From Rhizobium rhizogenes (lineage in GTDB: Bacteria; Pseudomonadota; Alphaproteobacteria; Rhizobiales; Rhizobiaceae), in contig NZ_CP019702.2 of assembly GCF_002005205.3 (NCBI RefSeq), positions 248,001-312,000 on the forward strand: 64,000 nucleotides of DNA, in the 5' to 3' direction. The notes below the pieces were generated by a model. The model did no database searches and had not been told where the DNA came from. It saw only the letters and a program-made list of their open reading frames with translations. This document shows positions 18,893-27,242 of the stretch, piece by piece (position 1 is the first letter of the stretch; each line of letters opens with the position of its first letter). The translations under genes and the position numbers were made by a program.

Positions 18893-18922
18893 TCATATGA
18901 CGACATGGCAGCACGTCATATG
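18893..18922. promoter_or_regulatory. inverted TCATATGACG repeat, candidate GntR operator
   Basis: CATATGACG at 18894-18902 is mirrored by CGTCATATG at 18914-18922 with 11 bases between. It lies between the regulator start at 18852 and the plus-strand transporter operon. The shared half-site with 18100-18108 supports control of both units by the regulator encoded between them. Confidence 0.6.
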
Positions 18923-18951
18923 TTTTCATGTTAGCTCAGGGAGGAGTTGGG

Positions 18952-19062
18952 ATGAAGTACCATCGAGAGTTTTTGCAATGGAGAATTGCGCGTCTTCGGC
19001 GAGCGGCTTGCAAAGGCACCTCCATTGACGGCCTTCTTAAAGGGAAGTGCGACCAGCAATGA
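18952..19062 (+). CDS. 36-residue ORF translationally coupled to the permease gene
   Basis: An ATG at 18952 is preceded by GGGAGGAG with five bases spacing, the best ribosome site in this region. The frame encodes 36 residues, basic in the first half (HREFLQWRIARLRRAACKG) with no membrane segment. Its TGA at 19060-19062 overlaps the ATG of the permease gene at 19059, the ATGA arrangement typical of coupling. The permease gene itself has no well-spaced ribosome site, so its translation may depend on this ORF. Whether the peptide itself has a role cannot be told; it could be a leader or a small protein. Confidence 0.5.
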   Translation: MKYHREFLQWRIARLRRAACKGTSIDGLLKGKCDQQ

Positions 19063-20087
19063 CGGAAATCTCTTTGCGCGGGCTTGGACATCGTTTTCTG
19101 CAACTGATCGTCAGCCTCTTCATCCTGCTCTGCATCACCTTCATCATCGGCCGGGTGATGCCGACCGATCCGGTCGGAGCGATCGTCGGCGAACTTGCCG
19201 ATCCCAAGGCCTATGAGGCCATGAGGGCGCGGCTCGGTCTCGATCTGCCGCTTTACCAGCAGTTCTTCATTTATCTGCGTGGCCTGCTGCATGGCGATTT
19301 CGGCATCGCAATCCTGACCGGAAATCCGGTGACCCGGGATCTGGCGCAGGCATTTCCGGCCACATTCGAACTCGCAACGCTTGCGATCATCATCTCCACC
19401 ATCGTCGGCGTGCCGCTCGGCCTTGCCGCCGCGCTCTTCCGCGACACCTTCATCGACAAGTTCGCACGCGTTTTTGCACTGGTGGGGCATTCGATACCTG
19501 TCTTCTGGTTCGGCATCGTCGGCCTTGTGATTTTTTACGCCAGTTTCAATCTCGTCGGAGGACCCGGCCGTGTCGATGTTTTCTACGAGGGGCTCGTAGA
19601 GCCGAAGACAGGATTGATGCTGGTCGACAGCCTTCTTGCGGGCGAGACGGAAATCTTCTGGAACGCGCTCTCGCATATCATCCTGCCGGCCATCATCCTT
19701 GCCTATATGGCCATGGCCTATATCACCCGCATGACACGCGCCTTCACCCTTGAACAGCTCAGCCAGGACTACGTGATCGCCGCGCGCGCGAAGGGTGTCA
19801 GCCCGGCGCGCACGATAACCCGGCATGTATTGCCCAACATCGCCGTGCAGCTCATCACCGTTCTGGCCATCTCCTATGGCAACCTGCTGGAAGGCGCCGT
19901 GGTCACCGAGATCGTGTTTTCCTGGCCGGGTATCGGCCAATATATGACGAACGCGCTGCTTATCGGCGACATGAATGCCATCCTTGCCGCCACCATCGTC
20001 ATCGGCTTCATCTTCATGCTGCTCAATTTCCTCGCCGATCTGGCCTATACCACGCTCGATCCTCGCACACGGGAGGTCGCACGATGA
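19059..20087 (+). CDS. ABC transporter permease, DppB/NikB type
   Basis: The 342-residue permease has an N-terminal helix (LIVSLFILLCITFIIGRVMPTDP) with the DppB-type GRVMPTDPVGAI element. A BPD_transp_1 domain from about residue 100 carries the EAA-like loop RAKGVSPARTITRHVLPNI, which contacts the ATPase. Six helices are visible. The start at 19059 overlaps the stop of the short upstream ORF; an in-frame GTG at 19047 is the alternative. It begins a run of four genes with overlapping ends, which together form a peptide/nickel-family importer. The substrate is suggested only by the neighbouring sugar-acid gene. Confidence 0.9.
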   Translation: MTEISLRGLGHRFLQLIVSLFILLCITFIIGRVMPTDPVGAIVGELADPKAYEAMRARLGLDLPLYQQFFIYLRGLLHGDFGIAILTGNPVTRDLAQAFPATFELATLAIIISTIVGVPLGLAAALFRDTFIDKFARVFALVGHSIPVFWFGIVGLVIFYASFNLVGGPGRVDVFYEGLVEPKTGLMLVDSLLAGETEIFWNALSHIILPAIILAYMAMAYITRMTRAFTLEQLSQDYVIAARAKGVSPARTITRHVLPNIAVQLITVLAISYGNLLEGAVVTEIVFSWPGIGQYMTNALLIGDMNAILAATIVIGFIFMLLNFLADLAYTTLDPRTREVAR

Positions 20088-20983
20088 CCGATATCACGCA
20101 TGACAATGCCGCTCGCGGCCGCAGCGCCCTGTCGCGCATATCGACCACCACGGCACGGACACTGCGAAAGCTCGGCGACGAACCGCTTGGAATGTTCGGA
20201 TTTGCCATTCTCGCCATCCTGGTTCTGGTGGCTATTTTCGCGCCTCTCATTGCCCCCTTCGACCCCGCCCAACAGGCTCTCGAAAACGCGCTTCAGCCTC
20301 CCAGCTGGGCTCATCTGGCCGGCACGGACGAATTCGGCCGGGATATTTTCAGCCGGCTGGTTTATGGCACCCGCATCACCATCCAGACGGTGCTGTCGGT
20401 CTCGGTCATTGTCGGTCCCATCGGCCTTGCCATTGGCGTCATGGCCGGTTTTTTCGGCGGGCGAACCGATGCCATCCTGATGCGTGCGACCGATATCGTC
20501 CTGTCCTTTCCCTCGCTCGTGCTGGCATTGGCCTTCGCGGCCGCCATGGGCGCCGGCCTCGGCACGGCAATCATCGCCATCTCATTGACGGCCTGGCCGC
20601 CCATTGCGCGTCTTGCCCGCGCGGAGGCCCTTGTCGTGCGTAATACCGATTACGTTGCCGCCGCGCGCCTTTACGGGGCATCGCCATTGCGCATCCTGTT
20701 CCTGTATATCGCGCCAATGTGCATTCCCTCGGTTATCGTCCGGCTGACGCTGAACATGGCCGGCATCATCCTGACCGCCGCATCGCTCGGCTTCCTTGGT
20801 CTCGGGGCGCAGCCGCCATTGCCGGAATGGGGAGCGATGATCTCCAGCGGCCGCAAATTCATGCTCGATTACTGGTGGGTCGCCGTCATGCCCGGCATCG
20901 CCATCCTGCTGACGAGCCTTGCCTTCAACATCGCCGGCGATACGCTGCGCGACCTCTTGGATCCGCGCCATGCCCGCTCCTGA
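20084..20983 (+). CDS. ABC transporter permease, DppC/NikC type
   Basis: This 299-residue protein has the short N-terminal OppC-like element (EPLGMFGFAILAILVLVAIFA) and the typical GTDEFGRDIFSRLVYGTRI stretch at about 80-100. The permease domain follows, with EAA-loop residues in RLYGASPLRILFLYIAPM. It pairs with the upstream permease to make the membrane channel. The start overlaps the previous stop (ATGA), and its own end overlaps the next gene by 14 bases, so the operon is tightly packed. Confidence 0.92.
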   Translation: MTDITHDNAARGRSALSRISTTTARTLRKLGDEPLGMFGFAILAILVLVAIFAPLIAPFDPAQQALENALQPPSWAHLAGTDEFGRDIFSRLVYGTRITIQTVLSVSVIVGPIGLAIGVMAGFFGGRTDAILMRATDIVLSFPSLVLALAFAAAMGAGLGTAIIAISLTAWPPIARLARAEALVVRNTDYVAAARLYGASPLRILFLYIAPMCIPSVIVRLTLNMAGIILTAASLGFLGLGAQPPLPEWGAMISSGRKFMLDYWWVAVMPGIAILLTSLAFNIAGDTLRDLLDPRHARS

Positions 20984-21815
20984 CAGTTCCCCCATTCTTT
21001 CGGTTCGCGACCTCAATGTCCGCTTCGGCCGCAACACCATTCCGGCTGTCTCCAACGTCAATTTCGACGTCGGCCGGGAAAGGGTCGGCATCGTCGGTGA
21101 ATCCGGCTCCGGAAAATCCACCACCGGCCGGGCCGCCATGCGGCTCCTGCCGAAAAGCGCCACGGTGACGGCGGAGCGGATGGATTTCCTGTCCGAACCG
21201 TTGCTCGACAAATCCGAACGGCAGATGGGCGCAATCCGCGGCAGCGAGATGGCGCTGATCATGCAGGACCCGCGTTATTCGCTGAATCCGGTGCTGCCGA
21301 TCGGAAAACAGGTGGCGGAGGCGGCCGAACTGCATCTGGCACTGACAGGCAAGGCGGCCAGAGGCGCCGCACGCGACATGTTGCTGCGCGTCCGCATCAA
21401 TGAACCCGACCGCGTGATGGGGCTCTATCCTCACCAGATTTCAGGCGGCATGGGACAGCGTGTGATGATTGCGATGATGCTGCTCGCAAAGCCGAAGCTC
21501 GTTATCGCCGACGAACCGACATCCGCGCTCGACGTCAGCGTCCGCAAGGATGTCCTGCTGCTGCTGGACGAGATGGTGCGGGAAAACAACTCCGGTCTGA
21601 TCCTCATCAGCCATGATATCCGCATGGTCGCGGCCTTCTGCGAGCGCGTGCTGGTCATGTATGGCGGGCGCGTCGTGGAAACGCTGACAAAGCTCGAGGA
21701 TGCGCAACACCCCTATACGCGTGGCCTGATCGCGGCGATGCCCGATCCCCGCAATCCGGTGCGGCGTCTCAAGGTGCTGGATCGTCAGGCAATCGATGCG
21801 GAGGTAATGCGATGA
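20970..21815 (+). CDS. ABC transporter ATPase, DppD/NikD type
   Basis: The ATG at 20970 gives 281 residues. The nucleotide-binding domain has Walker A GESGSGKST, Q-loop IMQDPRYSLNP, signature ISGGMGQR, Walker B LVIADEPTSALD and the switch His in LISHDIRM. It is shorter than the usual DppD of about 330 residues and lacks the C-terminal oligopeptide domain with its cysteine cluster. Its size is close to NikD. It ends with an ATGA overlap into the partner ATPase. Confidence 0.9.
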   Translation: MPAPDSSPILSVRDLNVRFGRNTIPAVSNVNFDVGRERVGIVGESGSGKSTTGRAAMRLLPKSATVTAERMDFLSEPLLDKSERQMGAIRGSEMALIMQDPRYSLNPVLPIGKQVAEAAELHLALTGKAARGAARDMLLRVRINEPDRVMGLYPHQISGGMGQRVMIAMMLLAKPKLVIADEPTSALDVSVRKDVLLLLDEMVRENNSGLILISHDIRMVAAFCERVLVMYGGRVVETLTKLEDAQHPYTRGLIAAMPDPRNPVRRLKVLDRQAIDAEVMR

Positions 21816-22549
21816 TCACGGTAGACAAGCTCGACGTCGTCTACGGCGCAAAGGAAAACCGCAATCACGTCGTGCGCGGCGTCAGCCTGCGGGTCAATAA
21901 AGGCGAGACGCTCGGCATTGTCGGCGAGAGCGGTTGTGGCAAGTCGACCTTGCTGCGGTCGCTGGCGGGGCTGGAGGCCGGTTGGACCGGCTCGATCAGC
22001 TTTGACGGCAAGCCGGTCGGCAAGGTGCGCAACCGCGAGGAACTGAAGCTGGCGCAAATGGTGTTTCAGGACCCTTACGGCTCCCTGCATCCGCGCCACC
22101 GCATCGGCCGGGCGCTCGCCGAACCGATCCGCGCCATGGGACTTGGCGACGGCTGGTCGAAAGTCGCCTCTGCCCTGCAACAGGTCGGCTTGCCGGCACA
22201 TTTCGCCGAGCGCTTCCCGCATGAACTGTCCGGCGGCCAGCGCCAGCGCGTGGCAATCGCCCGCGCCCTGATCCTCGAGCCGCCGATCCTGCTGCTCGAC
22301 GAGCCGACATCGGCGCTCGACGTCTCGATTCAGGCGGAAATCCTGAACCTGCTTGCCGACCAGCGTGACGAACGCAACCTGACCTTCGTTCTCGTCAGCC
22401 ACGACCTCGCGGTGATCGCCCATATGTGCGATCGTGTGCTGGTCATGCAAAACGGCGATTTTGTCGATGAGCTGACCAAGGCCGATCTTGAGGCGGGCAT
22501 TACCCATGCGGCCTATTCAGGCGAACTGTTCGAAAGCAGCTTTCTTTGA
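21812..22549 (+). CDS. ABC transporter ATPase, DppF/NikE type
   Basis: This 245-residue ATPase shows Walker A GESGCGKST, Q-loop MVFQDPYGSLHPRH, signature LSGGQRQR, Walker B ILLLDEPTSALD and LVSHDLAV. It ends soon after the H-loop region, in YSGELFESSFL, so like its partner it lacks the extra C-terminal domain of peptide transporters and is the size of NikE. It is the last gene of the operon. The following 292 bases (22550-22841) hold no ORF or clear terminator that I can support. Confidence 0.9.
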   Translation: MITVDKLDVVYGAKENRNHVVRGVSLRVNKGETLGIVGESGCGKSTLLRSLAGLEAGWTGSISFDGKPVGKVRNREELKLAQMVFQDPYGSLHPRHRIGRALAEPIRAMGLGDGWSKVASALQQVGLPAHFAERFPHELSGGQRQRVAIARALILEPPILLLDEPTSALDVSIQAEILNLLADQRDERNLTFVLVSHDLAVIAHMCDRVLVMQNGDFVDELTKADLEAGITHAAYSGELFESSFL

Positions 22550-22841
22550 AACCGCTGTCGAGAGAGGCAGAATGACCTGAGTGAGAGGAGATCACCCACA
22601 ACCAGATGTCTTGAACAGGTCCGCTCTCTATTCAAGCTCATATCCTGACGAACAACATTATTGCATTGGGCTTGCCAATACAAATCCTTGAGTTGTGAGA
22701 AAGCGCGCACCATCGAAGCGCATATATTACTGTATGGACTAGCACCCCGAGCCAAACTCATTTCGTCAAGGCGTGGTCTTCAGCACCTGCCCACAATTCA
22801 GAAATTACCCGGTAATCTTGCGCGGGTCGGGCGAAATCTCT

Positions 22842-23648
22842 CTATTCGCGCCAGTGATCCTCAACCCATTCTACCGGGCGCATAAAATGACGTAGAAATT
22901 GAAAGGGACGCTTTCTACGAAAGCCATAATCGATAAATGCTTTCAGATGCTGTCTCAGCGTAGTGCCCTGGCGACCCGCCCATCCGCCACGGATAGCATC
23001 TTCAGGCAGGATTTCTCCGGGAAAAATGACAATCCTTGCACCCGTTGGGAGTCTGGCAGGAATAAAGAAGTTTAGCGGAAAGGGAAGCAAACACTGAAAA
23101 CGAAAATGACGAATCCACTTTCTTGGGAAAAACTTGATTCCGCCCGGGGCTTCACGCGTGACAAATCGCTGTTCATATCCATATTTCTCAGCCAAACCAA
23201 CCGGATCGGCAGCGAACTTTGCCTGGATGGGAACAAGCTTTCCGACCGGAAAACGATAAACGGAGGTCTGCCCCAGACGTTCGAACGGCTTTGCGGCATT
23301 TCGGGCCAATATCACGTCCTCGGGACTACCGAATGCGAAGAATCCGTCCAATGAACCGGTTACAACCAGATCCAGATCCAAAAAGAGCACTACCCCCGAT
23401 AGCGATCCCAGCTTTGGCCCCCAAAGACGTGACTTGGGCCATATACCGCGTCTTGTTTGCGGAATTTCATAGTCGATAACGGGAAGGTCTTCACACAGGA
23501 CTTCGGAACGAATTCCTTCGCGACTGTCTGTAAAACAGGTAAATGTAAATGGTGGCGTTATATTTCTCGCCACCATGGCATAAAGCCGATTGACATAGGG
23601 CGCACCATATTTCGTACCCCAATTTATGCAAATTATCTGCTTAATCAC
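22842..23648 (-). CDS. putative glycosyltransferase with DxD motif
   Basis: The 268-residue protein begins MIKQIICINWGTKYGAPYVNRLY and contains FTCFTDSREG and VVLFLDLDLVVTGSL, the DxD element that binds the metal and sugar nucleotide in GT-A enzymes. Overall it resembles short GT8-like transferases found in rhizobial genomes. There is no signal peptide, so it would act in the cytoplasm on a surface glycan. Its base composition is visibly more AT-rich than its neighbours, and it is flanked by about 290 and 350 bases without genes, which suggests recent acquisition or a relic of a larger glycan locus. The acceptor is unknown. Confidence 0.7.
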   Translation of the reverse strand: MIKQIICINWGTKYGAPYVNRLYAMVARNITPPFTFTCFTDSREGIRSEVLCEDLPVIDYEIPQTRRGIWPKSRLWGPKLGSLSGVVLFLDLDLVVTGSLDGFFAFGSPEDVILARNAAKPFERLGQTSVYRFPVGKLVPIQAKFAADPVGLAEKYGYEQRFVTREAPGGIKFFPRKWIRHFRFQCLLPFPLNFFIPARLPTGARIVIFPGEILPEDAIRGGWAGRQGTTLRQHLKAFIDYGFRRKRPFQFLRHFMRPVEWVEDHWRE

Positions 23649-24000
23649 GTAGCGGTCCAGAAAACGAATTTGCCAAAAATATTACAACGACGGGCATAAG
23701 AGCGTTGCTTTGGTCTTAGACACGATTTCTCTCGAGGTCAATTGTGCTGAAAGCCCTCGTTAATTTCGACGTTGCCGAGTTTTTAAGATGCTCCAGATTT
23801 TCTGAGGCAGCTTGGTTAAACCAAGCGTTGCCGACCTCCGTTTTCATCCGAAAACAGATGAATGTAGTCAGGCGCCGATACGCCTTGTGAGAAATGCTAC
23901 GGGGTGGAGACCACAGGGTTCTGACAAAAAAACCTGCCCCGCGGCGGTAGCGCTGGGTGGAACCGGCTATCGCAGCCGTAAAATAGCGATCAGCCCGAGT
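23649..24000. other. gene-free stretch
   Basis: This gap upstream of the glycosyltransferase and downstream of the hydrolase has no convincing ORF. It is AT-richer in its first half and must contain the glycosyltransferase promoter. I see no repeat or attachment-like sequence. Confidence 0.5.
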
Positions 24001-24738
24001 TCACGGACCTGAAGGTGCTTTCTCGCCGGCCAGCTTCTGCTCAAGCAGCCATGCCCACATGGCCTCGTCCTTCAGCACTTTCGCCTCGACAGCTTCGTGA
24101 TCCGTATCCTCGAACACCGTAAGCCGTACATTGCGCTTCAGTTCCTGAAGGCGCTGAACAAGGGCCACCGTGTCGGAAAGCGGTATCACCGCATCATTGG
24201 TGCCATGAAAGGCCCAGAAAGCCGTCTTCTCATTGGTGCGGTTGAGGTAATGCCGGATGCCGCCGCCGGCGATCGGCACGACGGCCGCGAAGGTGTCCGG
24301 AAATTGCTCGGCCATGGACCACGCGCCAAACCCGCCCCGGCTGTAGCCGATCAGGTAGATGCGGCTGCGGTCCACCCGATGATCAGCCACCACGGACTGC
24401 AGAGCGGCCGCGACGCGCTCGATCGGATAGAGCAGTTCCTCGCTCGGGTTTTGCGGCGAAAACACCAGAAAAGGAAAATCACGCCCCTCTTCGACCATTT
24501 TCGGCAGGCCGCTCCTTCGCAGCTTTTCAATGTCACTGCCGCCCTGATCACCCCCATGCAGCCAGACGACGAGGGGATAGGTTTTATCCGAACCGGAATA
24601 GTCCTTTGGTGTATAGAGCAGGTAGTTGACATCCGAGGCGATTGTGACATCGGATTTCATGGCCTTCTGTTCAGCCGCCGCAAATGTCGAACTGACTAGA
24701 GCGGCAGCGGCGATCAGGCAGAATTTCAGATGTTTCAT
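24001..24738 (-). CDS. secreted alpha/beta hydrolase (esterase-like)
   Basis: From the ATG at 24738, preceded by GGGAGGA, the product is 245 residues with a signal peptide (MKHLKFCLIAAAALVSSTFA, cleavage near AAA). The mature protein has the oxyanion region VVWLHGGDQGG, the nucleophile elbow GYSRGGFGAW and a late HEAVE that likely supplies the catalytic His after FEDTD. This fits the PHB-depolymerase/dienelactone type of periplasmic or secreted esterase. Nothing around it hints at the substrate. It is divergent from the helicase gene. Confidence 0.8.
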   Translation of the reverse strand: MKHLKFCLIAAAALVSSTFAAAEQKAMKSDVTIASDVNYLLYTPKDYSGSDKTYPLVVWLHGGDQGGSDIEKLRRSGLPKMVEEGRDFPFLVFSPQNPSEELLYPIERVAAALQSVVADHRVDRSRIYLIGYSRGGFGAWSMAEQFPDTFAAVVPIAGGGIRHYLNRTNEKTAFWAFHGTNDAVIPLSDTVALVQRLQELKRNVRLTVFEDTDHEAVEAKVLKDEAMWAWLLEQKLAGEKAPSGP

Positions 24739-25127
24739 GGTGTGGTCCTCCCGACAGACAGGCCTCCTCCTGAGGCATGGTGATTGAACTCGTGGCCGCC
24801 GGGTTGGTTCAGGGATTTTCGAAGCGATACGAAAAACACGGCGGCAGCGAGAACGAATGTTTATATATTTCAACTAAATATGAGATTTTCCTATCGAAAA
24901 TCCTGTCATCGCGACAAAATCGCATCCACCCTGCCCACCGGCTGCCGGGCGGACGTTTCGGCTTCAAGGGCTGGAACAACACGTTCAGCCTTTGTTCTGG
25001 ATTGCTGTTTGAGTCTTTGCTAATCATTGCGACAACAGGGCAAACATGGCGAGCGGCAGCACAGCCGGCCGGCATTTTGCCCCAAGACCTTCGTCGGACG
25101 GACAACCACATATCGGGGATTGCAGGC
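24739..25127. other. divergent intergenic region
   Basis: The 389 bases between the hydrolase and helicase starts hold both promoters. The first half is AT-rich, for instance around 24855-24900. The helicase frame stays open back to 24777, but those extra 117 codons look non-coding and do not match the start of UvrD-like proteins. Confidence 0.5.
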
Positions 25128-27194
25128 ATGGCGGTTGCCTATCTGGAAAAGTTGAATGAACAGCAGCGCAAGGCGGTGGAGCACGGCGTCGGGCTGGCGG
25201 AAGGACAGACGGCCGGCCCGTTATTGATCATTGCCGGTGCCGGTTCCGGCAAGACCAATACGCTTGCCCATCGCGTCGCGCATCTGATCGTGAATGGCGC
25301 CGATCCCCGCCGCATCCTGCTGATGACGTTTTCAAGACGCGCCGCCTCAGAGATGTCGCGGCGTGTCGAGCGGATCTGTAAATATGTCATCGGCGGCAAT
25401 TCGGAAGCGTTGACCGATGCGCTTTCCTGGTCCGGCACATTTCACGGCATTGGCGCGCGCCTTTTGCGCATCTATGCCGAACAGATCGGCCTCAATATCG
25501 ATTTCACCATCCACGACCGCGAGGACAGCGCCGACCTGATGAACCTTGCCCGGCACGAACTCGGCTTTTCCAAGACCGAAAGCCGTTTTCCGACGAAGGG
25601 GACGTGCCTCGCGATCTATTCGCGCGCGGTGAATTCCCAGACGGCGCTGAAGGAAATCCTGCGCCAGCATTATCCGTGGGTCGCCAGCTGGGAGAGCGAA
25701 CTGAAAGAGCTGTTCGCAGCCTATGTCGAGGCCAAACAGATCCAGAATGTGCTCGATTACGACGATCTTCTGCTCTACTGGGCGCAGATGGTGAGCGACC
25801 CCGTTCTGGCCGACGATATCGGCAACCGCTTCGACCATGTGATGGTCGACGAATATCAGGATACCAACCGGCTGCAGGCCTCGGTGCTGATGGCGCTCAA
25901 GCCCGGTGGCCGCGGTCTGACCGTAGTGGGTGACGATGCGCAGTCGATCTATTCGTTCCGCGCGGCGACGGTGCGAAACATCCTCGATTTTCCCGCTTCT
26001 TTCAGCCCGGCGGCCGATATCATCACGCTGGACCGCAACTATCGCTCGACGCAGCCGATCCTGGCGGCCGCCAATGGCGTCATCGATCTGGCGCGCGAAC
26101 GGTTTACCAAGAACCTCTGGACCGAGCGGCAGTCGCTCGAGCGCCCGAAACTCGTGACGGTGAAGGACGAAACCGAGCAGGCGAATTTCATCATCGACCA
26201 GATCCTTGCCAATCGCGAGACGGGCATGACCCTGAAACAGCAGGCCGTGCTGTTCCGCACGTCCAGCCACAGCGGCCCGCTTGAGGTGGAACTGACCCGC
26301 CGCAACATTCCCTTCGTCAAATTCGGCGGCCTGAAATTCCTCGACAGCGCCCATGTGAAGGACATGCTGGCCGTGCTGCGCTTCGCACAGAACCCGCGCG
26401 ACCGTGTCGCCGGTTTCCGGCTGCTGCAGATGTTGCCGGGCATAGGACCGAAGAAGGCCGGCAATATTCTCGATGCGATCGCGACAGACCCTGAGCCGCT
26501 GCTTGCCCTTGCCGAAATTCCGCCGCCACCGAAGACCGGCGACGACTGGACGGCTTTCACGCAATTGCTGATGGGGCTGCGGCAGGGGCAAAACGGCTGG
26601 CCGGGCGAGATCGGGCAGGCACGGCTGTGGTATGAGCCCCATCTTGAGCGTCTCCACGAGGATGCGGACACCCGCAAGGCGGATTTGCTGCAACTCGAGC
26701 AGATCGCTGGCGGCTACGCCTCACGCGAACGTTTTCTGACCGAACTGACGCTCGATCCGCCCGACGCCACCAGCGACCAGGCCGGCGTGCCGCTTCTCGA
26801 CGAGGATTATCTCAGCCTGTCGACCATTCATTCGGCAAAGGGCCAGGAATGGCGAGCCGTCTTCATCCTGAATGTGGTGGATGGCTGCATCCCCTCCGAT
26901 CTCGGGGTCGGCACCACCCAGGAGCTGGAGGAAGAACGCCGGCTGCTTTATGTCGCCATGACGCGCGCCAGGGACAGCCTGTCGCTGATCACGCCGCAAC
27001 GCTTCTTCACCGGCGGACAGAACCAGCAGGGCGACCGGCATGTCTACGCCGCAAGAACCCGCTTCATACCGGCAACCCTGCTGCAATTTTTCGAAGCCAC
27101 CACTTGGCCAGTCATCTCAGCCGCCGCCTCCGAACGCAGCGCACAGCAGATCCGCATCGATGTGGGTGCGCGGATGCGGGCGATGTGGAAATAA
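25128..27194 (+). CDS. UvrD/Rep-family superfamily I DNA helicase
   Basis: The 688-residue protein starting at MAVAYLEKLNEQQRKAV has all SF1A motifs: Q-motif LNEQQRKAV, Walker A AGAGSGKTNTLAHRV, Ia MTFSRRAASEM, II VDEYQDTN, III VGDDAQSIYSFRAA, IV LDRNYRSTQPIL, V STIHSAKGQEW and VI LYVAMTRARDSL. It unwinds DNA 3' to 5' using ATP in repair or replication restart. It is separate from a classic UvrD in length, nearer to an extra paralogue common in Rhizobiaceae. The start has only a GGGGA ribosome site. It stands alone, and a hairpin lies right after its stop. Confidence 0.9.
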   Translation: MAVAYLEKLNEQQRKAVEHGVGLAEGQTAGPLLIIAGAGSGKTNTLAHRVAHLIVNGADPRRILLMTFSRRAASEMSRRVERICKYVIGGNSEALTDALSWSGTFHGIGARLLRIYAEQIGLNIDFTIHDREDSADLMNLARHELGFSKTESRFPTKGTCLAIYSRAVNSQTALKEILRQHYPWVASWESELKELFAAYVEAKQIQNVLDYDDLLLYWAQMVSDPVLADDIGNRFDHVMVDEYQDTNRLQASVLMALKPGGRGLTVVGDDAQSIYSFRAATVRNILDFPASFSPAADIITLDRNYRSTQPILAAANGVIDLARERFTKNLWTERQSLERPKLVTVKDETEQANFIIDQILANRETGMTLKQQAVLFRTSSHSGPLEVELTRRNIPFVKFGGLKFLDSAHVKDMLAVLRFAQNPRDRVAGFRLLQMLPGIGPKKAGNILDAIATDPEPLLALAEIPPPPKTGDDWTAFTQLLMGLRQGQNGWPGEIGQARLWYEPHLERLHEDADTRKADLLQLEQIAGGYASRERFLTELTLDPPDATSDQAGVPLLDEDYLSLSTIHSAKGQEWRAVFILNVVDGCIPSDLGVGTTQELEEERRLLYVAMTRARDSLSLITPQRFFTGGQNQQGDRHVYAARTRFIPATLLQFFEATTWPVISAAASERSAQQIRIDVGARMRAMWK

Positions 27195-27196
27195 AA

Positions 27197-27216
27197 AGCG
27201 GGGTATTCACCCCGCT
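27197..27216. terminator. terminator between helicase and TonB receptor genes
   Basis: AGCGGGGT, a four-base loop and ACCCCGCT form a perfect eight-base stem. Read on the minus strand it is followed by TTTTTAT, so it is a proper Rho-independent terminator for the receptor gene. It may also end the convergent helicase transcript. Confidence 0.85.
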
Positions 27217-27242
27217 CTTGGCGACGAATGTCTGCCCTGCTG

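Noticed and set aside
24777..25127. N-terminal extension of the helicase
   Set aside because: The 117 extra residues have no family similarity and precede the conserved start of the Q-motif.
25347..26693. 448-codon minus-strand ORF opposite the helicase
   Set aside because: Antisense of a gene with all SF1 helicase motifs.
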